10,032 nt of DNA, taken from assembly GCA_964617105.1 (NCBI GenBank), contig CAZTWC010000121.1:1-10032 (forward strand). The letters are read 5' to 3'. Below the pieces are notes generated by a model that saw only the letters and a list, made by a program, of their open reading frames with translations, was not told where the DNA came from and ran no database searches. How positions within the stretch are numbered: position 1 is the first letter of the stretch; each line of letters opens with the position of its first letter. Source of the stretch: CAZTWC01 sp964617105 [NCBI: uncultured Myxococcia bacterium] (GTDB lineage Bacteria; CAZTWC01). This document shows positions 1 to 7,202 of this stretch, piece by piece. The translations under genes and the position numbers were made by a program.

Positions 1-1314
1 TTACCTCTATATACCGATAAAATCTTATACATTATCATCGATGAATACGACTTATTCGCCAATGAACTTTTGGCATTTAAGCCCAATAAATTTAAGCAAC
101 ATTTTGGCTCTACCGGTTTTGTCCGTAAATTTTATGAACAGATAAAAGAGGGAACTAAAAAAGGTGTTGTTGACCGTATTTTCATCACCGGGGTCACTCC
201 CATTGCGCTGGATAGCCTGTCGAGTGGATTCAATGTTACCACTAATCTTTCTAACTCGATAAAACTTAACCGAATGATGGGATTTACCTTGATTGAAGTC
301 GGCCGAATTGTAAATGAAATTTCCCAGGAATGTTCAAAAATAGATAAAAACCAATTATTGTCAGATTTGGTCAATTTTTATGATGGCTACAAATTCAATA
401 GAGAAGCCAAAGAAAGTATATTTAACCCTGATATGATTCTTTATTTTGTCAATCACCTGCTACGTGAAGAAATGTGCAAATACCCCGACAACCTGATCGA
501 TAAAAACATTATCTCCGATTACACAAAAATCCAACAGATGTTCAAAATCGGGGATTATGAGAAAAATCTGGGAAAACTGGATGAATTGCTAAAAGAGAAG
601 CAATTGATTGTTAAACTTACCGATGTGAATTTATTGGATAAAGACAGGGTAAAAAAATTTACAACCAGTGATTTTGTTAGTCTGCTTTTTTATTTAGGGA
701 TAATTACCATAAAAGAACCTTATGGTGCTAATCTCAAATTAAAAATTCCCAATTATTGCATCGAGCAACTATATCTTGAATTTTTTATCCACATAATTGA
801 GGAAAGAACAAACGCCAAGATTGATACTACCAAACTAGACAATTGTATCTTTGAAATTTCTCAAAATGGAAATATCAAACCCCTGGTAAAGATGGTTGAG
901 AGTTTTCTGCATAGTCTCTCCTTCCGTGATTTTCAGAAATTTGACGAAAAATATGTCAAACTGGCAATTTTCGCTTATCTTTCCCTGACCAATTTGTATA
1001 TCACCAAGACCGAGTATGAAGTCGAGGATGGCTATATCGACCTGGCACTTTTAGAGCGCTCACCTTATGATGTAAATTATCAGTTTGGCTTTGAGTTGAA
1101 ATATATAAAAATGGTAGATGACAAGCAGGATAAAAAGAAAATAAGGGAGACTCTCTACAATAAAGCATTGGAACAGCTGAAAAAATACCGCCAATCGGAT
1201 GAGTTTTCAAAAATGAAAAACCTGAAAACCTACATCCTGATTTTCGTTGGTGATAAATGTGAAGTCTGTGAGGAGGTGACTACATCTAGCAAGTCGCTCA
1301 TGTTATCCTGTTAG
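1..1314 (+). CDS. AAA-ATPase-like / PD-(D/E)XK (PDDEXK_9) protein, 5' end outside the window
   Basis: The frame is open from base 1, so the true start lies upstream; the TTG at 70 is internal. The first codons encode LYIIIDEYDLFANELL, the Walker B segment of the AAA-ATPase-like family (PF09820 type). The C-terminal third carries a PD-(D/E)XK nuclease-like pattern of the PDDEXK_9 type: EVEDGYID (conserved Asp) followed about 18 residues later by FELKY (the E-x-K pair). The Walker A region is missing only because of the window edge. It is a clear paralog of the gene at 4605-6362: over the first comparable 87 residues, 69 are identical by direct count. Such genes are often multicopy in environmental anaerobes. 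Their biological role is unproven; an ATP-dependent nuclease with a defence or mobile-element role is inference. The last dozen residues (TTSSKSLMLSC) differ from the paralog. Confidence 0.9.
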   Translation, partial: LPLYTDKILYIIIDEYDLFANELLAFKPNKFKQHFGSTGFVRKFYEQIKEGTKKGVVDRIFITGVTPIALDSLSSGFNVTTNLSNSIKLNRMMGFTLIEVGRIVNEISQECSKIDKNQLLSDLVNFYDGYKFNREAKESIFNPDMILYFVNHLLREEMCKYPDNLIDKNIISDYTKIQQMFKIGDYEKNLGKLDELLKEKQLIVKLTDVNLLDKDRVKKFTTSDFVSLLFYLGIITIKEPYGANLKLKIPNYCIEQLYLEFFIHIIEERTNAKIDTTKLDNCIFEISQNGNIKPLVKMVESFLHSLSFRDFQKFDEKYVKLAIFAYLSLTNLYITKTEYEVEDGYIDLALLERSPYDVNYQFGFELKYIKMVDDKQDKKKIRETLYNKALEQLKKYRQSDEFSKMKNLKTYILIFVGDKCEVCEEVTTSSKSLMLSC

Positions 1315-1337
1315 AATTTATCTCATGCCAATATTTC

Positions 1338-1368
1338 TTGTCCACGGTTTTGTGAAACATGGTAAAAT
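1338..1368 (+). promoter_or_regulatory. candidate extended -10 promoter for the DUF5655 gene
   Basis: TAAAAT at 1363-1368 is preceded by TGG, giving an extended -10. A weak -35 (TTGTCC, 1338-1343) lies 19 bp upstream. It sits in the 100-bp gap between the AAA gene and the ATG at 1415. The spacer is longer than ideal, so the call rests mainly on the extended -10. Confidence 0.35.
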
Positions 1369-1414
1369 GCGTTGAAAGTTATGGAATAACTGGTTAGAAG
1401 CCAAAGGATAAAAA

Positions 1415-2350
1415 ATGCCCATATTTGAAATAACAGAAGACAAACTCTTTCCAGTAGAACAAAAGAATTTCTCACGTGAAAAGCAATTACAATCTCTGAT
1501 TGAAAACAATCTTGAGGAGGTTTTCAATTGTCGCTTTGTGGCAACGGAATTTTCAACAGGTGCTCAACATGCAGGAAGAATTGATAGTCTCGCACTATCG
1601 GAAGAAAATAATCCTGCTATTATTGAATACAAAATAGTAGAATCATCGGAACTAATAAATCAAAGCCTATTCTATCTACATTGGATTCAAGATCATAAAG
1701 GAAATTTTGAAATTGCAGTTCAAAAAACTCTTGGAAACGTGGCTAAGGTTGACTGGACAGATGTTCGAGTAATCTGTATAGCTCCAAATTACAAAAAATA
1801 TGATCTTCATGCTGTCCAGGTCATGGGTGCAAACATTGAATTATGGAAGTACCGCCTATTTACAAACAATTCCTTATATATGGAAGAAGTACTACACAAT
1901 ACAAAATCAACAGCAATAATTTCTCAATCATCTAATAAAAACCCCGTTATGGTTGAAGCAGGCAAAAAAGCCGCGCAGGTGAGAGCAACAGCCACCTACA
2001 CACTTGAAGAACATCTTAAAGGTAAGTCAAAAGAAATCCAAGAACTCATGCACGAAATTCGTGAATTTGTTACGGGATTAGATTCAGCAATAGAAGAGGT
2101 GCCCAAAAAGTGTTATATAGCTTATAAATCATCTAAAAATATCGTATGTATGGAAGCAAAAAGCAAAAATATTAAGATATTCGTTAAACTAAAGCCTTCT
2201 GAGGTTCTTGAGCCACCAAAGAGTTATCGAGATGTAAGTGAAATTGGTCATTCAGGTACTGGCGAAGTGGAATTCACTATCTCAACACCAGAAGAATTTG
2301 AAGAAACAAAGAAGTACATTGAACTGGCATACAACAAGATCGGTGGCTAA
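1415..2350 (+). CDS. PD-(D/E)XK nuclease-like protein with C-terminal DUF5655 domain
   Basis: This is a 311-residue soluble protein. The ATG is supported by AAAGGA at 1403-1408, six bases upstream. Residues about 20-150 look like a restriction-endonuclease fold: GRIDSLAL supplies an Asp (D57), and AIIEYK supplies the E71-x-K73 pair, the usual D...E-x-K arrangement. Residues about 195-309 resemble the DUF5655 domain (a region starting TLEEHLKGKSKEIQELMHEI and ending with a helix rich in E and K). Proteins of this two-part design are widespread, often single-copy genes in accessory regions, and are usually annotated as DUF5655 or predicted transport/nuclease proteins. DNA cleavage is inferred from the motif only. 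The gene is convergent with the DruA-like gene, with a 12-bp gap and no obvious terminator hairpin between them. Confidence 0.85.
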   Translation: MPIFEITEDKLFPVEQKNFSREKQLQSLIENNLEEVFNCRFVATEFSTGAQHAGRIDSLALSEENNPAIIEYKIVESSELINQSLFYLHWIQDHKGNFEIAVQKTLGNVAKVDWTDVRVICIAPNYKKYDLHAVQVMGANIELWKYRLFTNNSLYMEEVLHNTKSTAIISQSSNKNPVMVEAGKKAAQVRATATYTLEEHLKGKSKEIQELMHEIREFVTGLDSAIEEVPKKCYIAYKSSKNIVCMEAKSKNIKIFVKLKPSEVLEPPKSYRDVSEIGHSGTGEVEFTISTPEEFEETKKYIELAYNKIGG

Positions 2351-2362
2351 TACAATAAAGGT

Positions 2363-3208
2363 CTACAATATGTACTTGTCTATTATGTAATTGTCTATTA
2401 TTGATGTAAAATCACTTTTATGCTCATGATAGCGATCCAGTTTTCCCCGCCCCTGGGTGTCGCCTACATAAACCCAATTGGATGCCTTGTAACTGGCCCC
2501 ATCAAACCGTTGCCGCTCCACAAAGGTCTCGAACAGAACCGGACGGTAATTATACCTGGCCTCCCAGTCATCAGGCAGCCTCCTTGAAACCATGGATAAG
2601 ATACGCGAGGCCAAATTTTTGGATTTCACCCAGGGCAGTATCAAAAAGCGGGCATTGTTCACCACCAGATGAAGGTTATCCTTACGGCAATCTGTGCTCC
2701 AGCCGATATAATGGTCCCGGGGGGCTGTCTTCCAGGCCGCGGCACCAAAACCCAATGCCGCCAATATCTCCTCTTTATGCTTGACAAAATACCGCAACTG
2801 GGCACCTGGCAACGGTTTGTATCCCAGGTAATGATAGCGGTCTATCAGTTCATTCCACAGTTTGGATGAAAACTTGTCTGTAACCAATTCTATATCCAGG
2901 GCAAACGCCCCTGCCGGCTTGATTATATCCGGCTTTGCTTCGCCAAACAGCGTCCGTTGAACAGGGACTTTGGCATTACATATATATTTTCGTTTTGGGG
3001 GTGGCAGTTTTATCAATCCATCTTTTTCCATGCGCAGCAATGCCACACGGCAACTCATGTCCTTCAAGGTTCCATTGGGCTTTAGCCAGTCGAAAGCCGT
3101 GCAGACCTGTCTTGAAATTTCATTGCGGCCCTTTTGGGAGTATTTCACGATGATCTGCTTGATCTGCTCGAGTTCGGATTGTGAAAAATCCCGCCCGGAA
3201 TAACGCAT
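2363..3208 (-). CDS. DruA-like (DUF4338) protein with atypical C-terminus
   Basis: This 281-residue protein begins MRYSGRDFS. Family hallmarks are an N-terminal helical region that ends in a short DNA-binding-like segment (residues about 1-70) and the DUF4338/DruA core. In the core one sees WNELIDRYHYLGYKPLPGAQ, LAALGFGAAAWK, IGWS, NNARFLILPWV, LASRILSMVSRRLPDDW, VLFETFVERQRFDGASYKASNW and VGDTQGRGKLDRYHEH. DruA is a component of Druantia anti-phage systems, but most DUF4338 proteins occur alone or beside transposases; no DruB-E gene is present here, so a Druantia system is not claimed. The end is unusual: after DRYHEH the usual short hydrophobic/basic tail is replaced by a sequence containing IIDNY-IIDKY, made by a 15-bp tandem duplication. 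GGGTGA upstream of the ATG is a plausible ribosome site, and a good promoter lies at 3259-3287. Confidence 0.85.
   Translation of the reverse strand: MRYSGRDFSQSELEQIKQIIVKYSQKGRNEISRQVCTAFDWLKPNGTLKDMSCRVALLRMEKDGLIKLPPPKRKYICNAKVPVQRTLFGEAKPDIIKPAGAFALDIELVTDKFSSKLWNELIDRYHYLGYKPLPGAQLRYFVKHKEEILAALGFGAAAWKTAPRDHYIGWSTDCRKDNLHLVVNNARFLILPWVKSKNLASRILSMVSRRLPDDWEARYNYRPVLFETFVERQRFDGASYKASNWVYVGDTQGRGKLDRYHEHKSDFTSIIDNYIIDKYIL
2376..2405. repeat. 15-bp tandem duplication in the 3' end of the DruA-like gene
   Basis: TTGTCTATTAT occurs at 2376-2386 and again at 2391-2401, with a period of exactly 15 bp. Because 15 is a multiple of three, the frame is kept and the repeat adds IIDNY-IIDKY to the protein's C-terminus. 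Confidence 0.75.
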
Positions 3209-3258
3209 GCCTGGTTCACCCTGTTTCCATAATGATCTGATTTCCCGATGTTAAATGC

Positions 3259-3287
3259 ATTATACCAAAACGAAAATTGCGTGTTCA
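3259..3287 (-). promoter_or_regulatory. sigma-70-type promoter for the DruA-like gene
   Basis: On the minus strand a perfect TATAAT (3264 to 3259) is preceded by TGG, an extended -10. TGAACA (3287 to 3282), four of six matches to the -35 consensus, lies exactly 17 bp upstream. Transcription would start near 3252, giving a leader of about 44 bases before the ATG at 3208. This is the best promoter in the window. Confidence 0.65.
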
Positions 3288-3326
3288 GCAGAGGCTTTCG
3301 ACATGTGGCAAATTTCAACCTCGAGG

Positions 3327-3386
3327 CAACCCGGGTGCGCTGGTTCTCCGCTGCAGGCTTCGCTCCGCCCCAGGGCACCCGGGTTG
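3327..3386. repeat. 17-bp GC-rich inverted repeat (large hairpin)
   Basis: The left arm CAACCCGGGTGCGCTGG (3327-3343) and right arm CCAGGGCACCCGGGTTG (3370-3386) are complementary with one mismatch; the loop is 26 bases and GC-rich. The outer 12 bp (CAACCCGGGTGC / GCACCCGGGTTG) pair perfectly. It lies between the minus-strand transposase fragment and the DruA-like promoter. There is no T-run after the stem on either strand, so a simple intrinsic terminator is not well supported. It may be a small palindromic repeat element or part of an IS end. Confidence 0.7.
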
Positions 3387-3422
3387 TCTATCAGGCCTGA
3401 AAACATACTGACCTTTAATTTG

Positions 3423-3660
3423 CTAAGCCGCTTTTACAAGTGAACGCATCATCTCCTCTCTGCCAGCCTTTATATGGCCGACTGCCATAGATAACATCAC
3501 TATCAAGGCCAAACCGACTTTGAATTTCATCTTGGCCATTCCCCTTATGGTATGTTGCTCAAAACCAAAACTAACATCCAACCGGCTGTTCACCCGCTCT
3601 ACCGCACTCCGGTAATTATACTTGGCAGCCCAGGCATAACTGCTCCTGGCTGCCAATTCC
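3423..3660 (-). pseudogene. C-terminal fragment of a DDE transposase
   Basis: On the minus strand the last about 78 codons read ARSSYAWAAKYNYRSAVERV, then NSRLDVSFGFEQHTIRGMAK, then a hydrophobic helix and SLVKAA. This is the characteristic C-terminus of DDE transposases (DDE_Tnp_1 type: Y..R.AVERVNSR, with the AVER glutamate as the last catalytic acid). An ATG exists at 3749, but codons upstream of about 3660 do not resemble a transposase and are antisense to the next transposase fragment. Only the end of the gene is left, so it cannot be active. Confidence 0.8.
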
Positions 3661-4431
3661 GATCTGCGAAAGGATGAACAAAACGATGAAATTCTCCGGT
3701 TTGTTGATTTCTGGAAAGAACGGACAGGCCGCCTTCCAGAAGAACTCATTTTTGATTCAAAACTTACGACCTATGAAAATCTGAATAATCTCAACCAAAT
3801 GAAAATTCAATTTATTACTCTGCGAAGACGTTCCAAAAAAATGCTTCAAGCGATAAACCAAAAACCCGAATCTGCCTGGAGACGGATTCAACTTGAAGGT
3901 GTTTCAAGGATCTACCGGACCCCGAAAATTCTGGATGAAAAAATAGCCCTCAAAGATTATTCAGGTCCTTTACGACAATTGACAATTAAAGATTTGGGGC
4001 ACGAAGAACCGACCATTTTAATTACAAATCAACTTAAACGTTCCCCTCGCAAACTCATTACACGGTATGCCAAGAGAATGCTCATCGAAAATGGCATCGC
4101 CGATGGCATTGATTTTTTCCACATGGATTCTCTGTCCTCCGCAGTGGCTATGAAAGTAAACTGTGATCTTCAACTTACGCTCATGGCTAGCAACCTCTAT
4201 AAGGTCTTTGGTGCTAAAATTGGTAACGGCTATACAACAGCCAAATCAAGACATAGTTTCAGAGATTTCATCGATGCATCGGCAACGATAAAAATAACGA
4301 AAAATAACATCATTGTTCGTTTTCAAAAACGGGCTCACAACCCTTTATTGCTGTCCGCCGGGTTTGAAGAAAGTGATGTAAAAATCCCCTGGCTCGGTGG
4401 CAATAAAAAATTGCAACTTATATTTGGCTAA
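3661..4431 (+). pseudogene. C-terminal half of a second DDE transposase (IS1634/IS4-like)
   Basis: The frame is open from 3640 and is protein-like from DLRKDEQNDEIL at 3661, well before the first ATG at 3799. It continues through ELIFDSKLTTYENL, FITLRRRSKKML and HMDSLSSAVAMKVNCDLQLT to a stop at 4429-4431. FDSKLTTYENL is the DDE-fold strand with a catalytic Asp seen in a group of IS4/IS1634-like transposases. Full-length members are much longer at the N-terminus; here that part is absent and the frame runs straight into the antisense end of another transposase. It is a remnant with no start signal. The assignment to an exact IS family is tentative. Confidence 0.75.
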
Positions 4432-4531
4432 ATCCGCCATGGTGTTAACTTAATAAACTAACATGGGAATCCAGGCTGGTCATTGTATTTGTTTTACCTG
4501 TCTGTCCAATCAATTTTTTAAAATATTTTTG

Positions 4532-4560
4532 TTGGCTGGTTCAGCAGAACATGCTAACAT
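4532..4560 (+). promoter_or_regulatory. weak candidate promoter for the second AAA gene
   Basis: TTGGCT (4532-4537) and TAACAT (4555-4560) are 17 bp apart, each with four of six consensus matches. A start near 4567 would fall downstream of the ATG at 4551 and so would favour translation from 4605. Confidence 0.3.
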
Positions 4561-4604
4561 ATTGTAAGGATAGAAAGATTCTGTACCATTGTAAAGAGTT
4601 AATC

Positions 4605-6362
4605 ATGAAAATCCCTTACGGTGAATCGAATTTTGAAAAGATAGTGACCAACAATTACTATTATATCGATAGAACCCATTACATCGAGATGTTGGAGAAT
4701 TTAAACGAGAATTATCTTGTATTCCTCCGCCCTCGACGGTTTGGCAAGTCGTTGTTTTGTTCGATGCTGAGTTACTATTATGATGTTCAATACAAGGACC
4801 GGTTTGAGGAATTATTCGGCAATTTTTATATTGGGAAAAAGCCGACTGATAGGAAAAATAATTATCTTGTACTGAAATTAAATTTTAGTGGGATAAGTAC
4901 AGATTCAAATGAGAGGCTTTTTAACAGTTTTAGAGAAAAAATACGCGACGCTATAGAAAATTGTCTTAAGAAGTATGATTATACTGGTGACATAATTGCT
5001 AATTTAAAATCACCAACTTATGAACCAGCAGATATTATAAGGAAATTTCTTAATTTTATTAATTCTGAAGTTGTGTATCAACTTTATATCCTTATCGATG
5101 AATATGATCTTTTCGCAAATGAACTATTGGCTTTTCAACCCAATGAATTTCAAAAACACTTTAGTTCTACCGGTTTTATCAGAAAATTCTATGAACAGAT
5201 AAAAGAAGGAACAGAGAATGCTGTAGTTGACAAGATTTTTATTACTGGCGTAACCCCCATTGCCCTAGATAGCCTCTCAAGTGGGTTCAATATTACCGAA
5301 AACCTTTCAACTGCCATTGAATTTAACGAAATGATGGGATTTAAAGAGGATGAGGTAAAAAAAATTGTATTAGAGATTAAAAAGGAATGTCCAAAAACCG
5401 ATTCAGATAAAATGTTTAATGATCTAGTTAGGTTCTATGATGGTTACAAGTTCAACCATGAAGCAGAGGCAAGGGTTTTTAATCCCGAAATGATCCTATA
5501 TTTTGTCAGCCAATACACCAGGAGTGGCAAGTGTAAATACCCCGATAACATAGCTGGCAAAAACATGATCTCCGATTACACCAAAATCCAGCAGATGTTC
5601 AAAGTTGGGGATTATGAAAAGAATCTAAAAATTATTGACGAACTTTTAAATAAAGGCGAAGTTAAATCCTCACTCATAGACAACGATTTAATTACTGAAA
5701 ATACTAATTGGGAATTTAATGGCGAGGAAAAATTCATCAGTTTGATTTTTTTCCTGGGCATTATTAGTATAGAAAGGTCCGATGGTGAGGATATTGTATT
5801 TAAGATACCCAATTATGTTATAGAAAAATTATATCTAAATTTTTTTATAAGTATTATTCAGGAAAAAACTGACATTGACATTAATGTCAGGGCACTCAAG
5901 ACTGCAATAAGCGCCATGGCCCATAAGGGAGAAGTGGTTTTATTTGTCAGTACTGTGGAGAAACTTCTTACGCATCTTTCCAATCGTGACTACATCAAGT
6001 TTGACGAGAAATATGTAAAGTTGCTAATATTTTCATATCTGTCATTGACTCGGATGTATGTAACCAAGAGTGAATATGAGGTTGAGGATGGTTATATTGA
6101 CCTGCTGATGTTTAGGCGTCCTCCCTATAATGCAAAATACCAGTTTGCGTTTGAGGTGAAATACCTGAAAAAGAAGGAGATGAAAAAAGACCTGTCCGCC
6201 TTAGCCTTGGCGAAGGCGGATGCATTGGAGCAGATACAGAAATATCGTAAGTCTGATGAATTTTCCACAATGGAAAACCTAAAAACCTATATATTGATTT
6301 TCATTGGGGATAAATGTGAGGTTTGTGAAAAGGTGAATGATGAAATCAACCCTGTTAAATAA
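4605..6362 (+). CDS. AAA-ATPase-like / PD-(D/E)XK (PDDEXK_9) protein, complete copy
   Basis: This is a 585-residue protein from the ATG at 4605 (AAAGAG six bases upstream). The longer start at 4551 adds 18 residues unlike the family, whose members begin with a short Met-Lys-x-Pro-like segment such as MKIPYGESNFEKIV. RPRRFGKS (residues 42-49) is the family's Walker A variant, with K48 as phosphate-binding lysine; ILIDEYD (162-168) is Walker B. FITGVTPIALDSLSSGFN follows as the conserved sensor-like strand. The C-terminal nuclease-like domain has GYID (D499) and FEVK (E517, K519). The protein is soluble, with no signal peptide or membrane segment. It is the complete paralog of the gene at 1-1314. 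A near-perfect palindrome encodes residues around SALALAKAD just after the E-x-K motif. The function is unknown; ATP binding and nuclease activity are inferred from motifs. Confidence 0.9.
   Translation: MKIPYGESNFEKIVTNNYYYIDRTHYIEMLENLNENYLVFLRPRRFGKSLFCSMLSYYYDVQYKDRFEELFGNFYIGKKPTDRKNNYLVLKLNFSGISTDSNERLFNSFREKIRDAIENCLKKYDYTGDIIANLKSPTYEPADIIRKFLNFINSEVVYQLYILIDEYDLFANELLAFQPNEFQKHFSSTGFIRKFYEQIKEGTENAVVDKIFITGVTPIALDSLSSGFNITENLSTAIEFNEMMGFKEDEVKKIVLEIKKECPKTDSDKMFNDLVRFYDGYKFNHEAEARVFNPEMILYFVSQYTRSGKCKYPDNIAGKNMISDYTKIQQMFKVGDYEKNLKIIDELLNKGEVKSSLIDNDLITENTNWEFNGEEKFISLIFFLGIISIERSDGEDIVFKIPNYVIEKLYLNFFISIIQEKTDIDINVRALKTAISAMAHKGEVVLFVSTVEKLLTHLSNRDYIKFDEKYVKLLIFSYLSLTRMYVTKSEYEVEDGYIDLLMFRRPPYNAKYQFAFEVKYLKKKEMKKDLSALALAKADALEQIQKYRKSDEFSTMENLKTYILIFIGDKCEVCEKVNDEINPVK
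6195..6220. repeat. near-perfect palindrome inside the AAA/PDDEXK_9 coding region
   Basis: Arms TCCGCCTTAGCC (6195-6206) and GGCGAAGGCGGA (6209-6220) pair over 12 bp with a single mismatch and only two bases between them. It is far more GC-rich than the surrounding gene and keeps the reading frame. Confidence 0.75.
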
Positions 6363-6561
6363 GAAAAATTACCAATCTCAACCTGGAGTCCACTTTGCAG
6401 AGAATTTCTCAGAACATCCATCAACCCATGATAATCACTACGCTATCTCGCAATTCACAAGTTCCCACCAGCCATCAACCACCCCAAAACCGGTTCGAGC
6501 ACAGGCGTGCAGCGGGGAGCCACTCTAAAAAGGGCAGGGTAACGCCTCCCAACTGGTTTAC

Positions 6562-6604
6562 AAGAGAGCCCGGAGAGCCTTGAATAGGCGCTTCGGGCTC
6601 TCTT
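6562..6604. repeat. 43-nt strong hairpin, possible terminator
   Basis: AAGAGAGCCCG (6562-6572) pairs perfectly with CGGGCTCTCTT (6594-6604). The inner GAGAGCC and GGCGCTT extend the stem with one mismatch and one wobble around the loop TTGAATA. GCGTTTT follows on the plus strand, so a terminator for rightward transcription from the AAA gene, about 200 bp upstream, is possible. The T-run is short and not immediate, so a repeat or structured-RNA role is equally open. Confidence 0.5.
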
Positions 6605-6893
6605 GCGTTTTGGGGGAAAGATCGGAGACGGGGGTGGCGCTGTTTGGCGGCCGCGGCGAAATACTCGTGATAACGGGTGGTTAGCGGTGGGTTGTCAAGG
6701 TTGGCCACTGCCCATCTGGTTCGATTTCACTGAAATGTCTGCCTCAATTCTGCCACAATTTCACTGGGTATTCCTCTTTTTGGCCAGTCTTAGCCCGGTT
6801 TCTGTCAGTCTCAACCGGTCTCAGAAATAGAGACCAAAAACAATGTCATCTCACATTAACCACAAAAATCACGTAAATTATACCAGGCATTTT

Positions 6894-6913
6894 GAGGCTC
6901 TCCGAAGAGTCTC
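6894..6913. repeat. small hairpin (8-bp stem, 4-base loop)
   Basis: GAGGCTCT (6894-6901) and AGAGTCTC (6906-6913) pair with one G-U wobble around loop CCGA, followed by TGTTTCT. It could act as a weak terminator on the plus strand; no gene directly upstream needs one. Confidence 0.35.
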
Positions 6914-6939
6914 TGTTTCTCTGGGTTAGGCTTGCCTAA

Positions 6940-7019
6940 AGTGGTTAACAGGGCTGTTAACCGGTTTGAAAATGGGATTTTAGGGGGTGGAGTGGTTAAC
7001 AGGGGATGGCTGTTAACCA
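6940..7019. repeat. pair of GTTAAC palindromes in direct repeat
   Basis: AGTGGTTAACAGGG occurs at 6940-6953 and 6991-7004, 51 bp apart. Each copy starts an inverted repeat: GGTTAACAG with CTGTTAACC two bases later (6943-6962), and TGGTTAACAG with CTGTTAACCA seven bases later (6993-7019). The same palindrome with different spacers suggests either a twin protein-binding site or two copies of a small repeat. No gene start is adjacent. Confidence 0.65.
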
Positions 7020-7165
7020 TCGGGGAACATGTTGATATTGTTGGGCAATTTGGATGGTGTTTTTGAGGTGTTTCGGTGGGCGTAAATGGGGGAATTGGGT
7101 GTGGTGTTATTCAGCAGGGGCGTCTGTGTGTGTCACCATAACGACATAGGTGAGTCAACGCGGGG

Positions 7166-7191
7166 AGCCCCCTCCTCCGGAGGAGGGGGCT
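7166..7191. repeat. perfect 26-bp palindrome
   Basis: AGCCCCCTCCTCC (7166-7178) is followed directly by its exact reverse complement GGAGGAGGGGGCT (7179-7191). No T-run follows on either strand. It lies just beyond the 3' end of the istB remnant. Confidence 0.85.
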
Positions 7192-7202
7192 GAACAATTC
7201 AC

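Larger units (their letters stand above)
6363..7165. other. gene-free, GC- and G-rich region with hairpins
   Basis: No convincing gene is seen on either strand; open frames of 60-77 codons lack family resemblance and start signals. The stretch changes character several times: AT/CA-rich to about 6480, GC-rich to about 6720, then strongly G/T-rich and C-poor on the plus strand from about 6930 to 7140. Separate entries cover the hairpins and palindromes within it. It lies between the second AAA gene and an IS21 remnant, consistent with debris from older insertions. Confidence 0.6.

Noticed and set aside
2482-3203. Several plus-strand frames of 66-100 codons
   Set aside because: They are shadows of the DruA-like gene on the opposite strand.
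2363-3208. A complete Druantia defence system
   Set aside because: No DruE helicase or DruB/C/D-type gene lies in the window.
2363-4431. DruA-like gene plus transposase fragment as one fused DUF4338-transposase
   Set aside because: Where such fusions occur DruA is expected upstream of the transposase part; here the transposase end is upstream of DruA and has its own stop codon.
4551-4604. Upstream ATG of the second AAA gene
   Set aside because: The 18 extra residues do not match the family, there is no ribosome site before it, and the family-type start MKIPYGES lies at 4605.
6480-6520. Second T-arm-like motif GGTTCGAGC
   Set aside because: No cloverleaf can be built around it.
6562-6604. 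Group II intron domain V
   Set aside because: The stem lacks the domain V catalytic triad and bulge pattern, and no intron-encoded protein is nearby; the RT in the window is of DGR type.
6475-6708. 77-codon minus-strand frame
   Set aside because: It spans the strong hairpin at 6562-6604, has no recognised family and no ribosome site. It is probably chance in GC-rich DNA.
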